Positions 10,790-21,827 of a stretch of DNA of 64,000 bases are shown piece after piece. The DNA is taken from positions 451,458,722-451,522,721 of the forward strand of contig NC_053392.1 in assembly GCF_905171765.1 (NCBI RefSeq), read 5' to 3'. The notes beneath the pieces are model-generated. The model worked only from the letters and a program-made list of their open reading frames with translations, was not told where the DNA came from and made no database searches. The stretch comes from Bufo bufo. Its lineage: Eukaryota > Chordata > Amphibia > Anura > Bufonidae. Made by a program: the position numbers and the translations under genes. The first letter of the stretch is position 1; the number at the start of each line of letters is the position of its first letter.

Positions 10790-11035
10790 GTGAGCTTCGG
10801 ATGCTTCATCCGAAGTCGCTTCCTTCAAAACTTCGGAATAATACTGTACAGAGATCTGTTTCCTTCCAGTATTAGAATGTATGGGCTCAGATGAGCCGAA
10901 GTAAGTTATTCGCAAAGTCTCGCATTTCGGTTTCAAATTTTAAAGTGTTTTTTTTCACTTTAAAAATCAACTACCAAAGTTATTCAACGAAGTCACGCTC
11001 GACTTCGTGAATAACTTACTTCGGCTCATCTGACT
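10790..11035. mobile_element. Inverted-repeat element built on GCTTCGGATG and ACTTCG words
   Basis: ATGAGCCGAAGTAAGTTATTC near 10890 is mirrored by GAATAACTTACTTCGGCTCATC at 11009, with inner arms around TTTAAAGTGTTTTTTTTCAC. The left part also contains CTTCGGATGCTTCATCCGAAG, a small perfect hairpin. Superfamily unknown. Confidence 0.6.
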
Positions 11036-11825
11036 AGCAGCAAGTCTACAAAAAAAGTGATTCAAATGGTCTAAGAGAAGAGGCTAAAGAAGACATAGGA
11101 CCCTGTTTAGAAATTAACCCCTGCAGGTGAAAGTATTGTAACCAAGCACCCTTTGGGGTCTTCAGTGCCTAAAAGTCACAGAAAATAATGCACTAAAACA
11201 ATAGATGCAAACATAATATATGGACTAAGCCCTCACTCTAATGATAAAATCTGAGACTCTTAGTTAATATATTTTCATCAAAGCACAGCCACAGTGGTCT
11301 CAGTCAATAAAAATATTGAGCCATTCTGTCACAAACGATTAACTGTTTTTCTAACTGTGTGACTGGTACTTTAACTTTCTGCCGGTCATCTAATAACCCT
11401 TACCTCTAAACTGCTAAGAGGTCATAAACACTTAAGCCACATTCTTAACAATAAGAGAAGAAATGACTTCAGTTATATCTTTGTATCAGGAATAATGTAC
11501 ACCAAAGTCATGTTTTCTTTTATGTATGTACATGTTTATTCTTGTAAAAACCGTCAATAAAAAGACAATTGATAAAAAAAACAATAAGAGAAGAACTGAG
11601 CTATAATGAGTGTTTATAATGTGAGAGAGCAGACATAAGGAGTCCGTCTGTCCCGCAAGTGACAGAAATGTCAGAAAATCCACAGGCAGCTAGTAGAGTA
11701 GGTCAGCTCTGTACACAAAAAAGGATTCCATATTGTTAATAAAGACCAATTGAAAAAATGTTTTTTAGCTCAAAATAAGTACAATGGAATAAAAAAAATT
11801 GCCCCCCAAAGTTGTACATAGCCTT
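11036..11825. other. Unassigned, AT-rich, no gene seen
   Basis: No coding exon, terminal repeats or tandem arrays recognised. Confidence 0.4.
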
Positions 11826-13181
11826 TAACCCCTTCAACCCCAGGCCTGTTTTCACCTTCCTGCCCAGGCCATTTTTTGCAAATCTGACATGTCACTATGT
11901 GGTAATAGCTTTGGAACACTTTTACTTATCCAAGCCATTCTGAGATTTTCTCATGACACATTGTACTTCATGATAGTCATAAACTTGAGTCAATATATTT
12001 CACCTTTATTTGTAAAAAAAAAATCCCAAATTGACCAAAATTTTAAAAAAATTCCCAAATGTTAAAATTTCGATTTCTCTACTTTTATAATAGTGATACA
12101 TGATATAATAGTTATTACTTTACATTTCCCATACATCTAATTCATGTTTGGATCATTTTGAAAATGACATTTTATTTTTTGGGGGCGTTAGAAGGCTTAG
12201 AAGTTTAGAAGCAAATTTTGGAAATTTTTCGTAAAATTTCAGAAACCCACTTTTTACGGACCAGTTCAGGTCTGAAGTCACTTTGTGAGGCTTACATAAT
12301 AGAAACCACCCAAAAATTAGAAACCCATATTAGAAACTACACCCCTCAAGGTATACAAAACTGATTTTACAAACTTTGTTAACCCTTTAGGTGTTCCACA
12401 AGAATTAATGTAAAATGGCAATGAAATTTCAGAATTTCACTTTTTTGGCAGATTTTACATTTTAATCCATTTTTTTCCAGTAGCAAAGCAAGGGATAACA
12501 GCCAAATAAAACTCAATATTTATTACCCTGATTCTGCGGTTTACAGAAACACCCCACATGTGATCGTGAAACTGCTGTACAGGCACACGGCGCAGAAGGA
12601 AAGGCATGCCATATGGTTTTTGGAGGGCCATGTCACATTTGAAGACCCCCTGATGCACCCCTAGAGTAGAAACTCCAAAAAATGACCGCATTTTGGAAAC
12701 TATGGGATAAGGTGGCAGTTTTGTTGGTACCATTTTAGGGTACATATGATTTTTGGTTGCTCTATTTTTGTGAGGCAAGGTAACAAAAAATAGCTGCTTT
12801 GGCACCATTTTTTATTTACAATGTTCATCTGACAGGTTAGATCATGTGGTACTTTTATAGAGCAGGTTGTTACGGACGCGACAATACCAAATATGACTAC
12901 TTTTTTGGTTGTTTCAGTTTTACATAATAAAGCATTTTTGAAAAAAAAAGATTTTTTTTTAGTGTCTCCTTATTCGGAAAGCCATAGTTTTTATTTTTTA
13001 CTTTTGGGGCGACTGTCTTATGTAGGGTCTTTTTTTTGCAGGATGAGATGACTGTTTTATTGGTGCAATTTTGGGATGCATATGACTTTTTGATTGCTTG
13101 GTATTACACTTTTTGTGATGTAAGGTGACTTTTTTGACACTTTTAAATTTTTTAAAGAGAGATATAATATATATATAATAT
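11826..13181 (+). repeat. R1 repeat, left part
   Basis: Begins TTAACCCCTTCAACCCCAGG. Landmarks recur at 29838-30560 and 33080-34645: GACACATTGTACTTCATGAT, AAGTCACTTTGTGAGGCTTA, AGAAACTACACCCCTCAAGG, TTGGTACCATTTTAGGGTAC and TTACGGACGCGACAATACC. It is interrupted at 13182 and resumes at about 17262. The beginning TTAACCCCTTC and the end GGAAGGGGTTAA (17750-17761) are inverted, suggesting a TTAA-ended DNA transposon relic. No coding capacity is visible. Confidence 0.7.
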
Positions 13182-13390
13182 ATATAGTTTCCAAAGATGA
13201 GGCAGCACTCCAATAGAAATAAAAAGTGGATTCTTTATTCCCCTCTGTGCAACGTTTCAACCGTCTCAATGCGGTCTTTCTCAATGCTTGAGAAAGACCG
13301 CATTGAGACGGTTGAAACGTTGCACAGAGGGGAATAAAGAATCCACTTTTTATTTCTATTGGAGTGCTGCCTCATCTTTGGAAACTATAT
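13182..13390. repeat. Perfect 209-bp palindrome made of two PLE 3' ends
   Basis: The arms are mirror images around position 13286: ATATAGTTTCCAAAGATGAG on the left and its complement on the right. Each arm, read outward, runs TTGAGAAAGACCG, GGTTGAAACGTTGC, GGGGAATAAAGAATCC, CACTTTTTATT, GGAGTGCTGCC. The same order (TTGAGAAAGGCTC, GAGCCGAAACGTC, CCTAATAAACC, CTTTTTCTAC, GGAAGTGCTG) closes the large PLE at 43372-43460. This is therefore read as two 5'-truncated Penelope-like copies joined head to head. Confidence 0.7.
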
Positions 13391-13477
13391 GTGTTTATAG
13401 CCGTCCAAGCCTGCTGCTGAGAGGACTTGCACCCGCCATCTTTGGTCTTGTGCTGCTGTGTTTCTTTTTGGTGTATG

Positions 13478-13483
<6 letters not shown>

Positions 13484-13537
<54 letters not shown>
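13484..13537. repeat. (TA)n microsatellite
   Basis: About 27 uninterrupted TA units directly adjoining the left end of the Tc1-like element at 13538, which used a TA here as target. Confidence 0.95.
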
Positions 13538-13540
<3 letters not shown>

Positions 13541-15103
13541 TGCTCAAAAAAAATAAAGGGAACACAAAAATAATACATCCTAGATCTGAATTAATTAAAT
13601 ATTCTTCTGAAATACTTTACATAGTTGAATGTGCTGACAACAAAATCACACAAAAATAAAAAAAATGGAAATCAAATTTTTCAACCCATGGAGGTCTGGA
13701 TTTGGAGTCACCCTCAAAATTAAAGTGGAAAAACACACTACAGGCTGATCCAACTTTGATGTAATGTCCTTAAAACAAGTCAAAATGAGGCTCAGTAGTA
13801 TGTGTGGCCTCCACGTGCCTGTATGACCTCCCTACAAATCCTGTACATGCTCCTGATGAGGTGGCGGACGGTCTCCTGAGGGATCTCCTCCCAGACCTGG
13901 ACTAAAGCATCTGCCAACTCCTGGACAGTCTGTGGTGCAACGTGACGTTGGTGGATAGAGCGAGACGTGATGTCCCGGATGTGCCCAATTGGATTCAGGT
14001 CTGGGGAACGGGCGGGCCAGTCCATAGCATCAATGCCTTCGTCTTGCAGGAACTGCTGACACACTCCAGCCACTTGAAGTCTAGCATTGTCTTGCATTAG
14101 GAGGAACCCAGGGCCAACCGCACCAGCATATGGTCTCACAAGGGGTCTGAGGATCTCATCTCGGTACCTAGTGGCAGTCAGGCTACCTCTGGCGAGCACA
14201 TGGAGGGCTGTGCGGCCCTCCAAAGAAATGCCACCCCACACCATTACTGACCCAATGCCAAACCGGTCATGCTGGAGGATGTTGCAGGCAGCAGAACATT
14301 CTCCACGGCGTCTTCATACTCTGTCACATGTGCTCAGTGTGAACCTGCTTTCATCTGTGAAGAGCACAGGGCGCCAGTGGCGAATTTGCGAATCTTGGTG
14401 TTCTCTGGCAAATGCCAAATGTCCTGCACGGTGTTGGGCTGTAAGCACAACCCCCACCTGTGGACGTCGGGCCCTCATATCACCCTCATGGAGTCTGTTT
14501 CTGACCGTTTGAGCAGACATGCACATTTGTGGCCTGCTGGAGGTCATTTTGCAGGGCTCTGGCAGTGCTCCTCCTGTTCCTCCTTGCACAAAGGCGGAGG
14601 TAGCGGTCCTGCTGCTGGGTTGTTGCCCTCCTACGGCCTCCTCCACGTCTCCTGATGTACTGGCCTGTCTCCTGGTAGCGCCTCCATGCTCTGGACACTA
14701 CGCTGACAGACACAGCAAACCTTCTTGGCACAGCTCGCATTGATGTGCCATCCTGGATAAGCTGCACTACCTGAGCCACTTGTGTGGGTTGTAGACTCCG
14801 TCTCATGATACCACTAGAGTGAAAGCACCGGCAGCATTCAAAAGTGACCAAAACATCAGCCAGAAAGCATAGGAACTGAGAAGTGGTCTGTGGTTACCAC
14901 CTGCAGAACCACTCCTTTATTGGGGGTGTCTTGCTAATTGCCTATAATTTCCACCTGTTGTCTATCCCATTTGCACAACAGCATGTGAAATTGATTGTCA
15001 CTCAGTGTTGCTTCCTAAGTGGACAGTTTGATTTCACAGACGTGTGATTGACTTGGAGTTACATTGTGTTGTTTAAGTGTTCCCTTTATTTTTTTGAGCA
15101 GTG
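13538..15103 (-). mobile_element. Tc1-like transposon, copy 1 (dead)
   Basis: Flanked by TA at 13536-13537 and 15104-15105. The ends CACTGCTCAAAAAAAATAAA and TTATTTTTTTGAGCAGTG are shared with the copies at 31508-33079 and 59655-61236. Length 1,566 bp. It sits in a (TA)n tract inside the broken R1 repeat. Confidence 0.95.
13792..14851 (-). pseudogene. Tc1-like transposase, inactivated
   Basis: Homologous along its length to the intact genes at 31759-32829 and 59907-60977 but broken at several points. A 2-bp deletion near 14518 shifts frame after NVHV. A 9-bp deletion plus a TGG-to-TGA stop lie near 14310. The second aspartate motif reads DNARLQ instead of DNARPH, and the third catalytic residue is lost: LNPIGHIRD replaces LNPIEHIWD, Glu to Gly. 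The first motif, LFTDESRF, is preserved. Confidence 0.95.
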
Positions 15104-15105
15104 TA

Positions 15106-15379
15106 TATGCATAATAAAGTGCTTTAACATTGCAATGAAAACAATTTTATTAAAAAAGTGCTAAGTGTTAAAATAAAAAAACAATGTAATAAAGTGCTAA
15201 ATATTACAGTAAAAAGCTTAATTCATATAATAAAGTGCAATAACGTTGCTATGAAATGGTGCATCTGATGTAATAATCTTGATATAAAGTGCAACACTAA
15301 TTAAGGACAAATACAAAAAAAAGAGGTTCATAAAAAATGCACGCATAAAATCTACAAGTGATTTATAAACCAATACATA
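15106..15379. other. Unassigned AT-rich spacer, possibly PLE 3' region
   Basis: Contains several AATAAAGTGC phrases (15112, 15190, 15230). It may be the 3' untranslated part of the minus-strand PLE at 16200-17228, separated from it by the MITE at 15380-15955. Confidence 0.35.
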
Positions 15380-15955
15380 TTAAAGGGATTCTGTCACCTC
15401 ATTTTCGGTTATAGAGCTGCGGATATGCACGGCTAGATCGCCGCTAGCATGTCCGCAATATACCTGTCCCATAAAGCTTGTGTGGTTTTATTGTGTTTAA
15501 AAAATTATTTTAGAGATATGTAAATGACCCTGGTAAGGAGCCCAAGGGGCTGTACTAACCTTCTTGTAGCCCAGCCACGCCCCCCTGTGAAGGAGCCCAG
15601 CACTGCCTGCGTCCTCCGAATCTCCTCCTTTCTTTACAGTTAGATTGCCGTAATCTCGCGATGCGCAGTGCCGGTATAGTGTTCCTTCCCTATGCTGGCA
15701 TCAGCCTCAGGAAAGGAACTGCGCATGCGCGAGCTCGCGCATCGCGAGATTACGGCAATCTCACTGTGACGAAATGAGGAGATTCGGAGGACGCAGGCGG
15801 TGCTGGGCTCCTTCACAGGGGGCGTGGCTGGGCACCAGGAAGGTTTGTACAGCCCCTTGGGCACCTTACAAGGCTCATTTACATATCTCTAAAATCATCT
15901 AGCCGTGCATGTCCGCAGCTCTATAATCGAAAACGAGGTGACAGAATCCCTTTAA
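15380..15955. mobile_element. TTAA-ended palindromic MITE, 576 bp
   Basis: TTAA at both ends (15380-15383 and 15952-15955). Terminal words AGGGATTCTGTCACCTCATT and GAGGTGACAGAATCCCT. The arms continue through ATAGAGCTGCGGA, TAGATCGCC, CATTTACATATCTCTAAAAT and CGTAATCTCGCGATGCGC around a centre near 15690. Same terminal style as 18916, 27563 and 49153 (TTAAAGGG...CCCTTTAA). Confidence 0.85.
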
Positions 15956-16199
15956 AACAAAACCAAATATGTTGTACATATACAATGCATAGAATGCTGT
16001 ATAGTGCCATATATATTGCCAGCTTTATGTTGTTCCACTTTATAATGTTTCTTCATAAGGTCCATATTTCTTGTACCTCCAAGTAGACCTCACCATCCTC
16101 ATAACACAATTATGTGTACTAGAAAAAAAGCAAACAAACATAAAATGAATATCTTAAAGACGACACAAAATAAAAAAAAAATGCGATTTGCAAAAAAGA

Positions 16200-17228
16200 C
16201 CTGAAGCTAACTCTCGTTTAAACCTCTTGGGATCTCACTTTTGAGTAACACTATCCATCTTGTTTCACGCTGAAGGAGACGTTTTTTTTAATGTCGCCTC
16301 TTCTACAACCCATTTTAACCCTATCAATACCTCTAACTTTTAGATGTTGGGATCACAATTGTGTCTTTCCCTAAAATGTAAAGCTATGGGTTATAGCTTA
16401 TTCAGCTCCTCTGTCTTCATAGTGGCTGCTTTGTGAATTTTACCAGCGTGCTCAAAAATGCTCACGCGAAGCTCCCTAGATACACGTGATATGATGCACA
16501 ATTTGGTAATCACGTGTGCCCTCTGTATCAGTGAATGTGGATGTCCTGACCATGTATCTGCACGCCTGGCAATTATTACATGGAAAGGAGCCCCACCTAG
16601 GACCCTTACTGCCAAAAATGTTAGACAGAGGGGAAGAAACATAATGGCTGTTCGTGAGAAGATCTCCAAAATTTTTAGAACGTCGCCATGTAACTTGTGG
16701 ATAATCCGAAAGTGTTGTCCGTAGATCATTATCCGATAATAGTATAGGCCAGTAATTGGCAAGTATTTGGCATATTTTTCGCCACTGTGTATTAAAAGAC
16801 GTAATGAAACGGCAACTCATGTTGTCAGTCTTTTTTTTACTTACCAAGAGGGAATCTCTGGTTGTAGATTTGGCTCGCACATAACCCCTCATGATATCTT
16901 GTTGATTATATGCTTTATTTTGGAATCTCCTAGAAAGGTCCCTCGATTGGATTTTAAATCGCTGGTCACTTGAACAGATGCGGCAAAGACGTAAAAACTG
17001 TGGAATTGCCCTGACAATCTGTGGATAGTGAGATGATTTAGCATGCAGGAGGGTGTTAGTGGAGGTCGGCTTTCTATATAGGTCCATGGAGACTCTCCCA
17101 CCCTTTTCCCTACTCATAGGAATATCCAGGAACTCTATCTTTTCCTGGCTGTAATGCCATGTCAACCTGATGTTGAGGGTATTGTCATTTTTATTGGTTA
17201 CAGTATTGTACACTAGTTCCCGGTGCAT
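16200..17228 (-). pseudogene. Penelope-like element: second half of RT, linker and endonuclease remnant
   Basis: Minus-strand text begins NDNTLNIRLTWHYSQEKIEF and LDIPMSREKGGRVSMDLYRK, the late RT region of Penelope-like elements (the I-x-FLD motif). It continues through YPQVTWRRSKNFGDLL and a cysteine-rich linker, CNNCQACRYM. The endonuclease part is frame-broken: RELRVSIFEHAGKIHKA, then HNCDP further downstream, as expected of a GIY-YIG domain. The catalytic YxDD region lies beyond 17228 and is absent. This is a different family from the PLE at 36158-43462. Confidence 0.8.
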
Positions 17229-17261
17229 TATATATATGGCACTGGAGTTCTCTTATTGGTT

Positions 17262-17761
17262 GTTCTAACTTTAACTTTTTTGACAGTGTTCACCTGAGGG
17301 GTTAGTTCATGTGATATTTTTTAGAGCTGGTCGATACGGGCGCGACGATACGTAATATGTCTACTTTTCTTTTTTCCCCTACCTTTTACATTTTTTATTT
17401 TAATTTTTTAACTTTATTTAGGAAAAAGGGCTGCTGTAGGCTGTGTAAGGCATCGGGGCTGCCATGGCAACCATTGACCCCCTGCCAGCGCAGCGCAGGG
17501 GGCCGATGGAGTCAGAGGGAGCCCCCTCCCTTTCTACACCCCGAACGTGCCGCGGTCAGCGATGACCGCCGGCATCAGTGCACACACCGATAGCGGCTGA
17601 TGCAGCAGGGGCCCGGCTATCGGTAACAGCCGGGCCCGTGCTGCGAATCGAGCGGGTGCAGTTCCTGCACCTGCCGATCCCATCATGTACATGCACGTGA
17701 GGATGCGACAAGGAGCCGTATTCGCTCACGTACATCTACATGATAATGCAGGAAGGGGTTA
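17262..17761 (+). repeat. R1 repeat, right part
   Basis: Resumes with TTTTGACAGTGTTCACCTGA and GGGCGCGACGATACGTAATA, then a GC-rich block with CTGCCATGGCAACCATTG, GTACATGCACGTGAGGATGC and the inverse CACGTACATC, ending GGAAGGGGTTAA. Taken with 11826-13181 it makes one R1 copy split by about 4 kb of nested insertions. Confidence 0.65.
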
Positions 17762-18198
17762 ACATGGCAATGATGGATCCATCATGAACTCCATGGGGAA
17801 CAGATCCGTTTTCTATTGTCTAAGAAAATGGATCCATCCTCATTGACTTACATTGTGGGTCATGCCGGACCCGGTTTGCTCCGCATCCCATGATGGAAAG
17901 AAAACGGCCGCTTACTGCGGTTTGCTCTCTGGTATGGGAACGCAACCAAACGGAACGGAATACATTTTGGAGCATTCCGTTCTGTTCAGTTACATTTTGT
18001 CCCCATTGACAATGAATTGGGATAAAAGTTTTGCGTTTTTCTCCAGTATTGAGATCCTCTGCCGGCTCTCAATACCGGAATGTTGCGTGATGGTAGTATT
18101 AAACGTACTATACTGTTTTATATGGAACATGACAATCTGTGAAATAGAGAACGGCACTTTTTGGGATTTAGTCCTTTCATATCTGTAATAAAGTATAG
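17762..18198. mobile_element. Harbinger-like MITE fragment and hAT target duplication
   Basis: Phrases such as GGATCCATCCTCATTGACTT, CTCTGGTATGGGAACGCAAC and TTGTCCCCATTGACAATG are inverted matches to the inside of the MITE at 48487-48877. Terminal repeats are missing. The last 8 bases, AAGTATAG at 18191-18198, are the left target duplication of the hAT-bounded composite. Confidence 0.55.
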
Positions 18199-18450
18199 TA
18201 GAGCTGTTGCAATACCAAATTTTTGATTCGATTTCGATACCATAAAAAGTATTGCGATACTCGATACCATTCGATACCACGCGAAAAAAATAAACCAAAA
18301 AAGCCACGTGCATTCCACATTTTTTTTAAATTGCTAATCGCGCAATTTTTTTTTTTTTTTCCTGTTCCGGCATTCGGGCATACATTTTTTTCTATTTTAA
18401 TAGTTTGGACTTTTTGGACGTGGCGATATGTGATATGTTTATTTATTGTT

Positions 18451-20168
18451 GCCCGCCCAGCCTTAGCAGCAGAAAACCAGGAAGTGAACAGCAGAGCTGG
18501 CTGCAGGTGAGGATGAATTTGCAAGATGGGAATACCCCTTTAAAATCATTGGTGGTTCAGTGCCCCCTCCCCCCCTCAGTATTAAAATCATTGGTGGCAG
18601 TGGCCTCAGGGTCCCCTCCTCTTCATTGGTGGTGCAGTGGCAGTTCTGATCGGAGCCCCAGCAGTGTAACCCTGGGGCGCTGATCGGTTACCATAGCAGC
18701 CAGGACGCCACTGAAGCCCTGGCTGCCATAGTCTGCTCCCTGCTGTTGTGTGAACAGAGCACAGAGCAGCAGGGAGAGTGTGAAGTCCTATTCACCCTGA
18801 TAGAGATCTATCAGGGTGAATAGGACAAGGGATGAAAAAATCCCAGGTTCTAGCCCCTAAGGAGGGAAATAGTTATTAAATAAAAAGTAAAAAAAAAAAA
18901 AACCCCACCAAAATATTAAAGGGCTTCTGTCACCCCTCAAAAGTAATTTTTCATTTTTGGGCTAATTAAAATCCTTATAGTGCGATTATTCAATATATAG
19001 TGCTCTTACCTTTTTCTGTTGTTTAGTTTCTTTAAAAACCGCATTTTTATAATATGTTAATTACCTTGCTACCAGCAAGTAGGGCGGTTACTTGCTGGTA
19101 GCAGCCGCATCCTCCTTTAAAAAAACGCCCCCTCCGCCTGTTGATTGACAGGGCCAGCGAGCGCTCTCCTCCTCCGGCTGGCCCTGTCTGCACTTCAAAT
19201 CCCGCGCCTGCGCCTTACGTGTCTTCATTCGGCACAGGCGCTCAGAGAAAGACGCTCGCTTCCTCAGCACTTCCTCAGTGCGCCTGTGCCGATGACGTCT
19301 TCTCTTTTGGGTTTAGAGGTGACATCATCGGCGCAGGCGCACTGAGGGAATGCTGAGGAAGCGAGCGTCCTTATCTCAGAGCGCCTGTGCCGAATGAAGA
19401 CACCTAAGGCGCAGGCGCGGGATTTGAATTGCAGACAGGGCCAGCCGGAGGAGGAGAGCGCTCGCTGGCCCTGTCAATCAACAGGCGGAGGGGGCTTTTT
19501 TTAAAGGAAGATGCGGCTGCTACCAGCAAGTAACCGCCCTACTTGCTGGTAGCAAGGTAATTAACATATTATAAAAATGCGGTTTTTAAAGAAACTAAAC
19601 AGAAAAAGGTAAGAGCACTATATATTGAATAATCGCACTATAAGGATTTTAATTAGCCCAAAAATGAAAAATGACTTTTGAGGGGTGACAGAAGCCCTTT
19701 AATATTTTGGTAAGGTTTTTGTTTTTTTTTACTTTTTATTTAATAACCATTTCCCTCCTTAGGGGCTAGAACCTGGGATTTTTTCATCCCTTGTCCTATT
19801 CACCCTGATAGATCTCTATCAGGGTGAATAGGACTTCACACTCTCCCTGCTGCTCTGTGCTCTGTTCACACAACAGCAGGGAGCAGACTATGGCAGCCAG
19901 GGCTTCAGTGGCGTCCTGGCTGCTATGGTAACCGATCAGAGCCCCAGGGTTACACTGCTGGGGCTCCGATCAGAACTGCCACTGCACCACCAATGAAGAG
20001 GAGGGGACCCTGAGGCCACTGCCACCAATGATTTTAATACGGAGGGGGGGAGGGGGCACTGAACCACCAATGATTTTAAAGGGGTATTACCATCTTGCAA
20101 ATTCATCCTCACCTGCAGCCAGCTCTGCTGTTCACTTCCTGGTTTTCTGCTGCTAAGGCTGGGCGGGC
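18451..20168. repeat. Concentric 1.7-kb palindrome
   Basis: The outer arms start GCCCGCCCAGCCTTAGCAGC at 18451 and end with the complement at 20168. The inner arms belong to a TTAA-ended palindromic element at 18916-19702. Both sets share the same centre, about 19309. The outer arm contains ATCATTGGTGGCAGTGGCC, a CCCCAG...CTGGGG hairpin and GTCCTATTCACCCTGATAG, which is itself the start of a perfect hairpin. Confidence 0.85.
18916..19702. mobile_element. TTAA-ended palindromic MITE, 787 bp
   Basis: TTAA at 18916-18919 and 19699-19702. Terminal words AGGGCTTCTGTCACCCCTCA and its mirror. Arms carry TTGCTGGTAGCAGCCGCATC, TTGATTGACAGGGCCAGCGA and GGCGCAGGCG around a centre at about 19309. It occupies the exact middle of the larger palindrome. 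Confidence 0.85.
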
Positions 20169-20503
20169 TTAGGCAGTTTGATTGAAGGCCGGCCGCACCT
20201 CCTTATGACATCACACTGAGAACTCAGTCCTTGCGTGCTAGTTCATGTGAAGAGAATGACTCATCAGTCTGGCAGCCTGCAGTGTCTGTGAGGCTCCTCC
20301 CCCTGCTGGGGAATCAGAGAGCTTTTGATCGCTTGGTGTTGCACTTTTTGTGATAGTAGGTGACCAAAAAATGTCATTCTTAGCACGGTTTTTATTAATT
20401 TTTTTACCGTGTTCACCTGAGAGGTTAGGTCATGTGATATTTTTATGGAGCTGGTCGTTACGGACGTGGCGATTCCAAACATGTTTAGGGCATTTTATAA
20501 ATT
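20169..20503. repeat. R1 repeat fragment
   Basis: GATCGCTTGGTGTTGCACTT, GTGTTCACCTGAGAGGTTAG and TTACGGACGTGGCGATTCC are R1 landmarks. The first 130 bases of the interval are not assigned. Confidence 0.6.
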
Positions 20504-20905
20504 TTTTTTAATATTTGTTTATTAATTTTCCAATACAAAATACAAAGATAAACCAATTTGACAATAAAATAATCCGGATACCTTAATACACAATCTGCCA
20601 GGACAGTCAATATAATAAGGTACAGTAAACAAGAACACTACAAAACTAGCAAGTTGTGTACTATGTTGTGGGAGGTTACCAAGCTCCCAGTTGAGTTTCA
20701 TTCTATCCGGATTGATTGTCACCCGAGTTACATCCACCCACACCGTTAATGATGGTTGCTCTCGTCTCTCCCTCGCGCCCCCGCCCACCCTCCCCCCTCC
20801 AGGCAACGACTCCACTCATCCGCTACCGGCAATATGTTCCTCGAACCTCTCGATCCGTGCCAGTAAATTTTTCCACTCCATAATGTTCGGTGCTCTTTTT
20901 GAACC

Positions 20906-21827
20906 CTACTCTCTCGCAATAATCACTCTTGCTACCATAAGACCCCTTATCCAAACCCTTTTTTTCTTTTTATCTCTGGTTAATAATGGGATACTACCTA
21001 AAACGGCGACTTCCAGATTACGTAGAAGAGATGTTATAGACTCTGCCTTTAGGGCTCGGAAAACCTCCCTCCAATAAAGTTGCACACTTGGACAGCTCCA
21101 TATCATATGCAAATAATCTGCGGACTCTTCTCTACATTTCCAACAGTTTGATTCTTGCTTTTTATAGATCTTACTTAACAATATGGGGGTCATATATATT
21201 CTATGGATAATATTAAAATAAATTAACCTAAGGTTGCTGGAAATCGTTGTCTTTTTTTATATTTTTGTATATATTCACCCATTCTATTGTTTGATCCTAT
21301 ATCCTTTGCCCATTTTTCCTCCACTATTAAATTTTAGTATTTTCCCCAAACCCTTCCTTATTCTCCTATACACCTGGGAGATAGTCACCCTTGTTGTCGT
21401 GTGTTGATAACAAGAGTCTATGAATTAGTGTTTTGTTGTGATAAAATATTCCCTATTTTGTGCAGCATCAAATGCATGTTTCAATTGATAATATCGATAC
21501 CGGCTCATTGAGTCTAGATTCATTCCAGGACATAGTTCTATTAGTGATCTTATTTCCCCATTCTTAACTGTGATACATAAATAATACCATATTTTTCCCA
21601 ATATTTGTTTTCTGTGAATAATTGAAATTCACTAATATTACTATTGCACCATAAAGGTGGAAAATGTGAAGTCTTCAAAATTCCTAATATTCCTTTCATT
21701 TTACCCCAAACCAAGTCAACCATTCGGCATATTGGGCTTTTTTTCCCTTTAGTTTTAATCAATCCGGTCTCCAATATACTAAATATGTTGTATTTTGGGC
21801 CGTAAAAGCCCTTTACTAGATATTCAT
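20906..21827 (-). pseudogene. LINE ORF2 C-terminal part
   Basis: Minus-strand text MTPILLSKIYKKQESNCWKC, EESADYLHMIWSCPSVQLYW and EVFRALKA matches the C-terminal region of L1/Tx1-type ORF2 (C-x-x-C...H...C). Further upstream it is frame-broken. It continues from 22887-24401 once the hAT MITE is removed. Confidence 0.7.

Noticed and set aside
18779..18825. Perfect hairpin GTCCTATTCACCCTGATAG... considered as a terminator or operator
   Set aside because: It recurs at 19790, 39670 and 49030 inside transposable elements of a eukaryotic genome; no role in transcription is supported.
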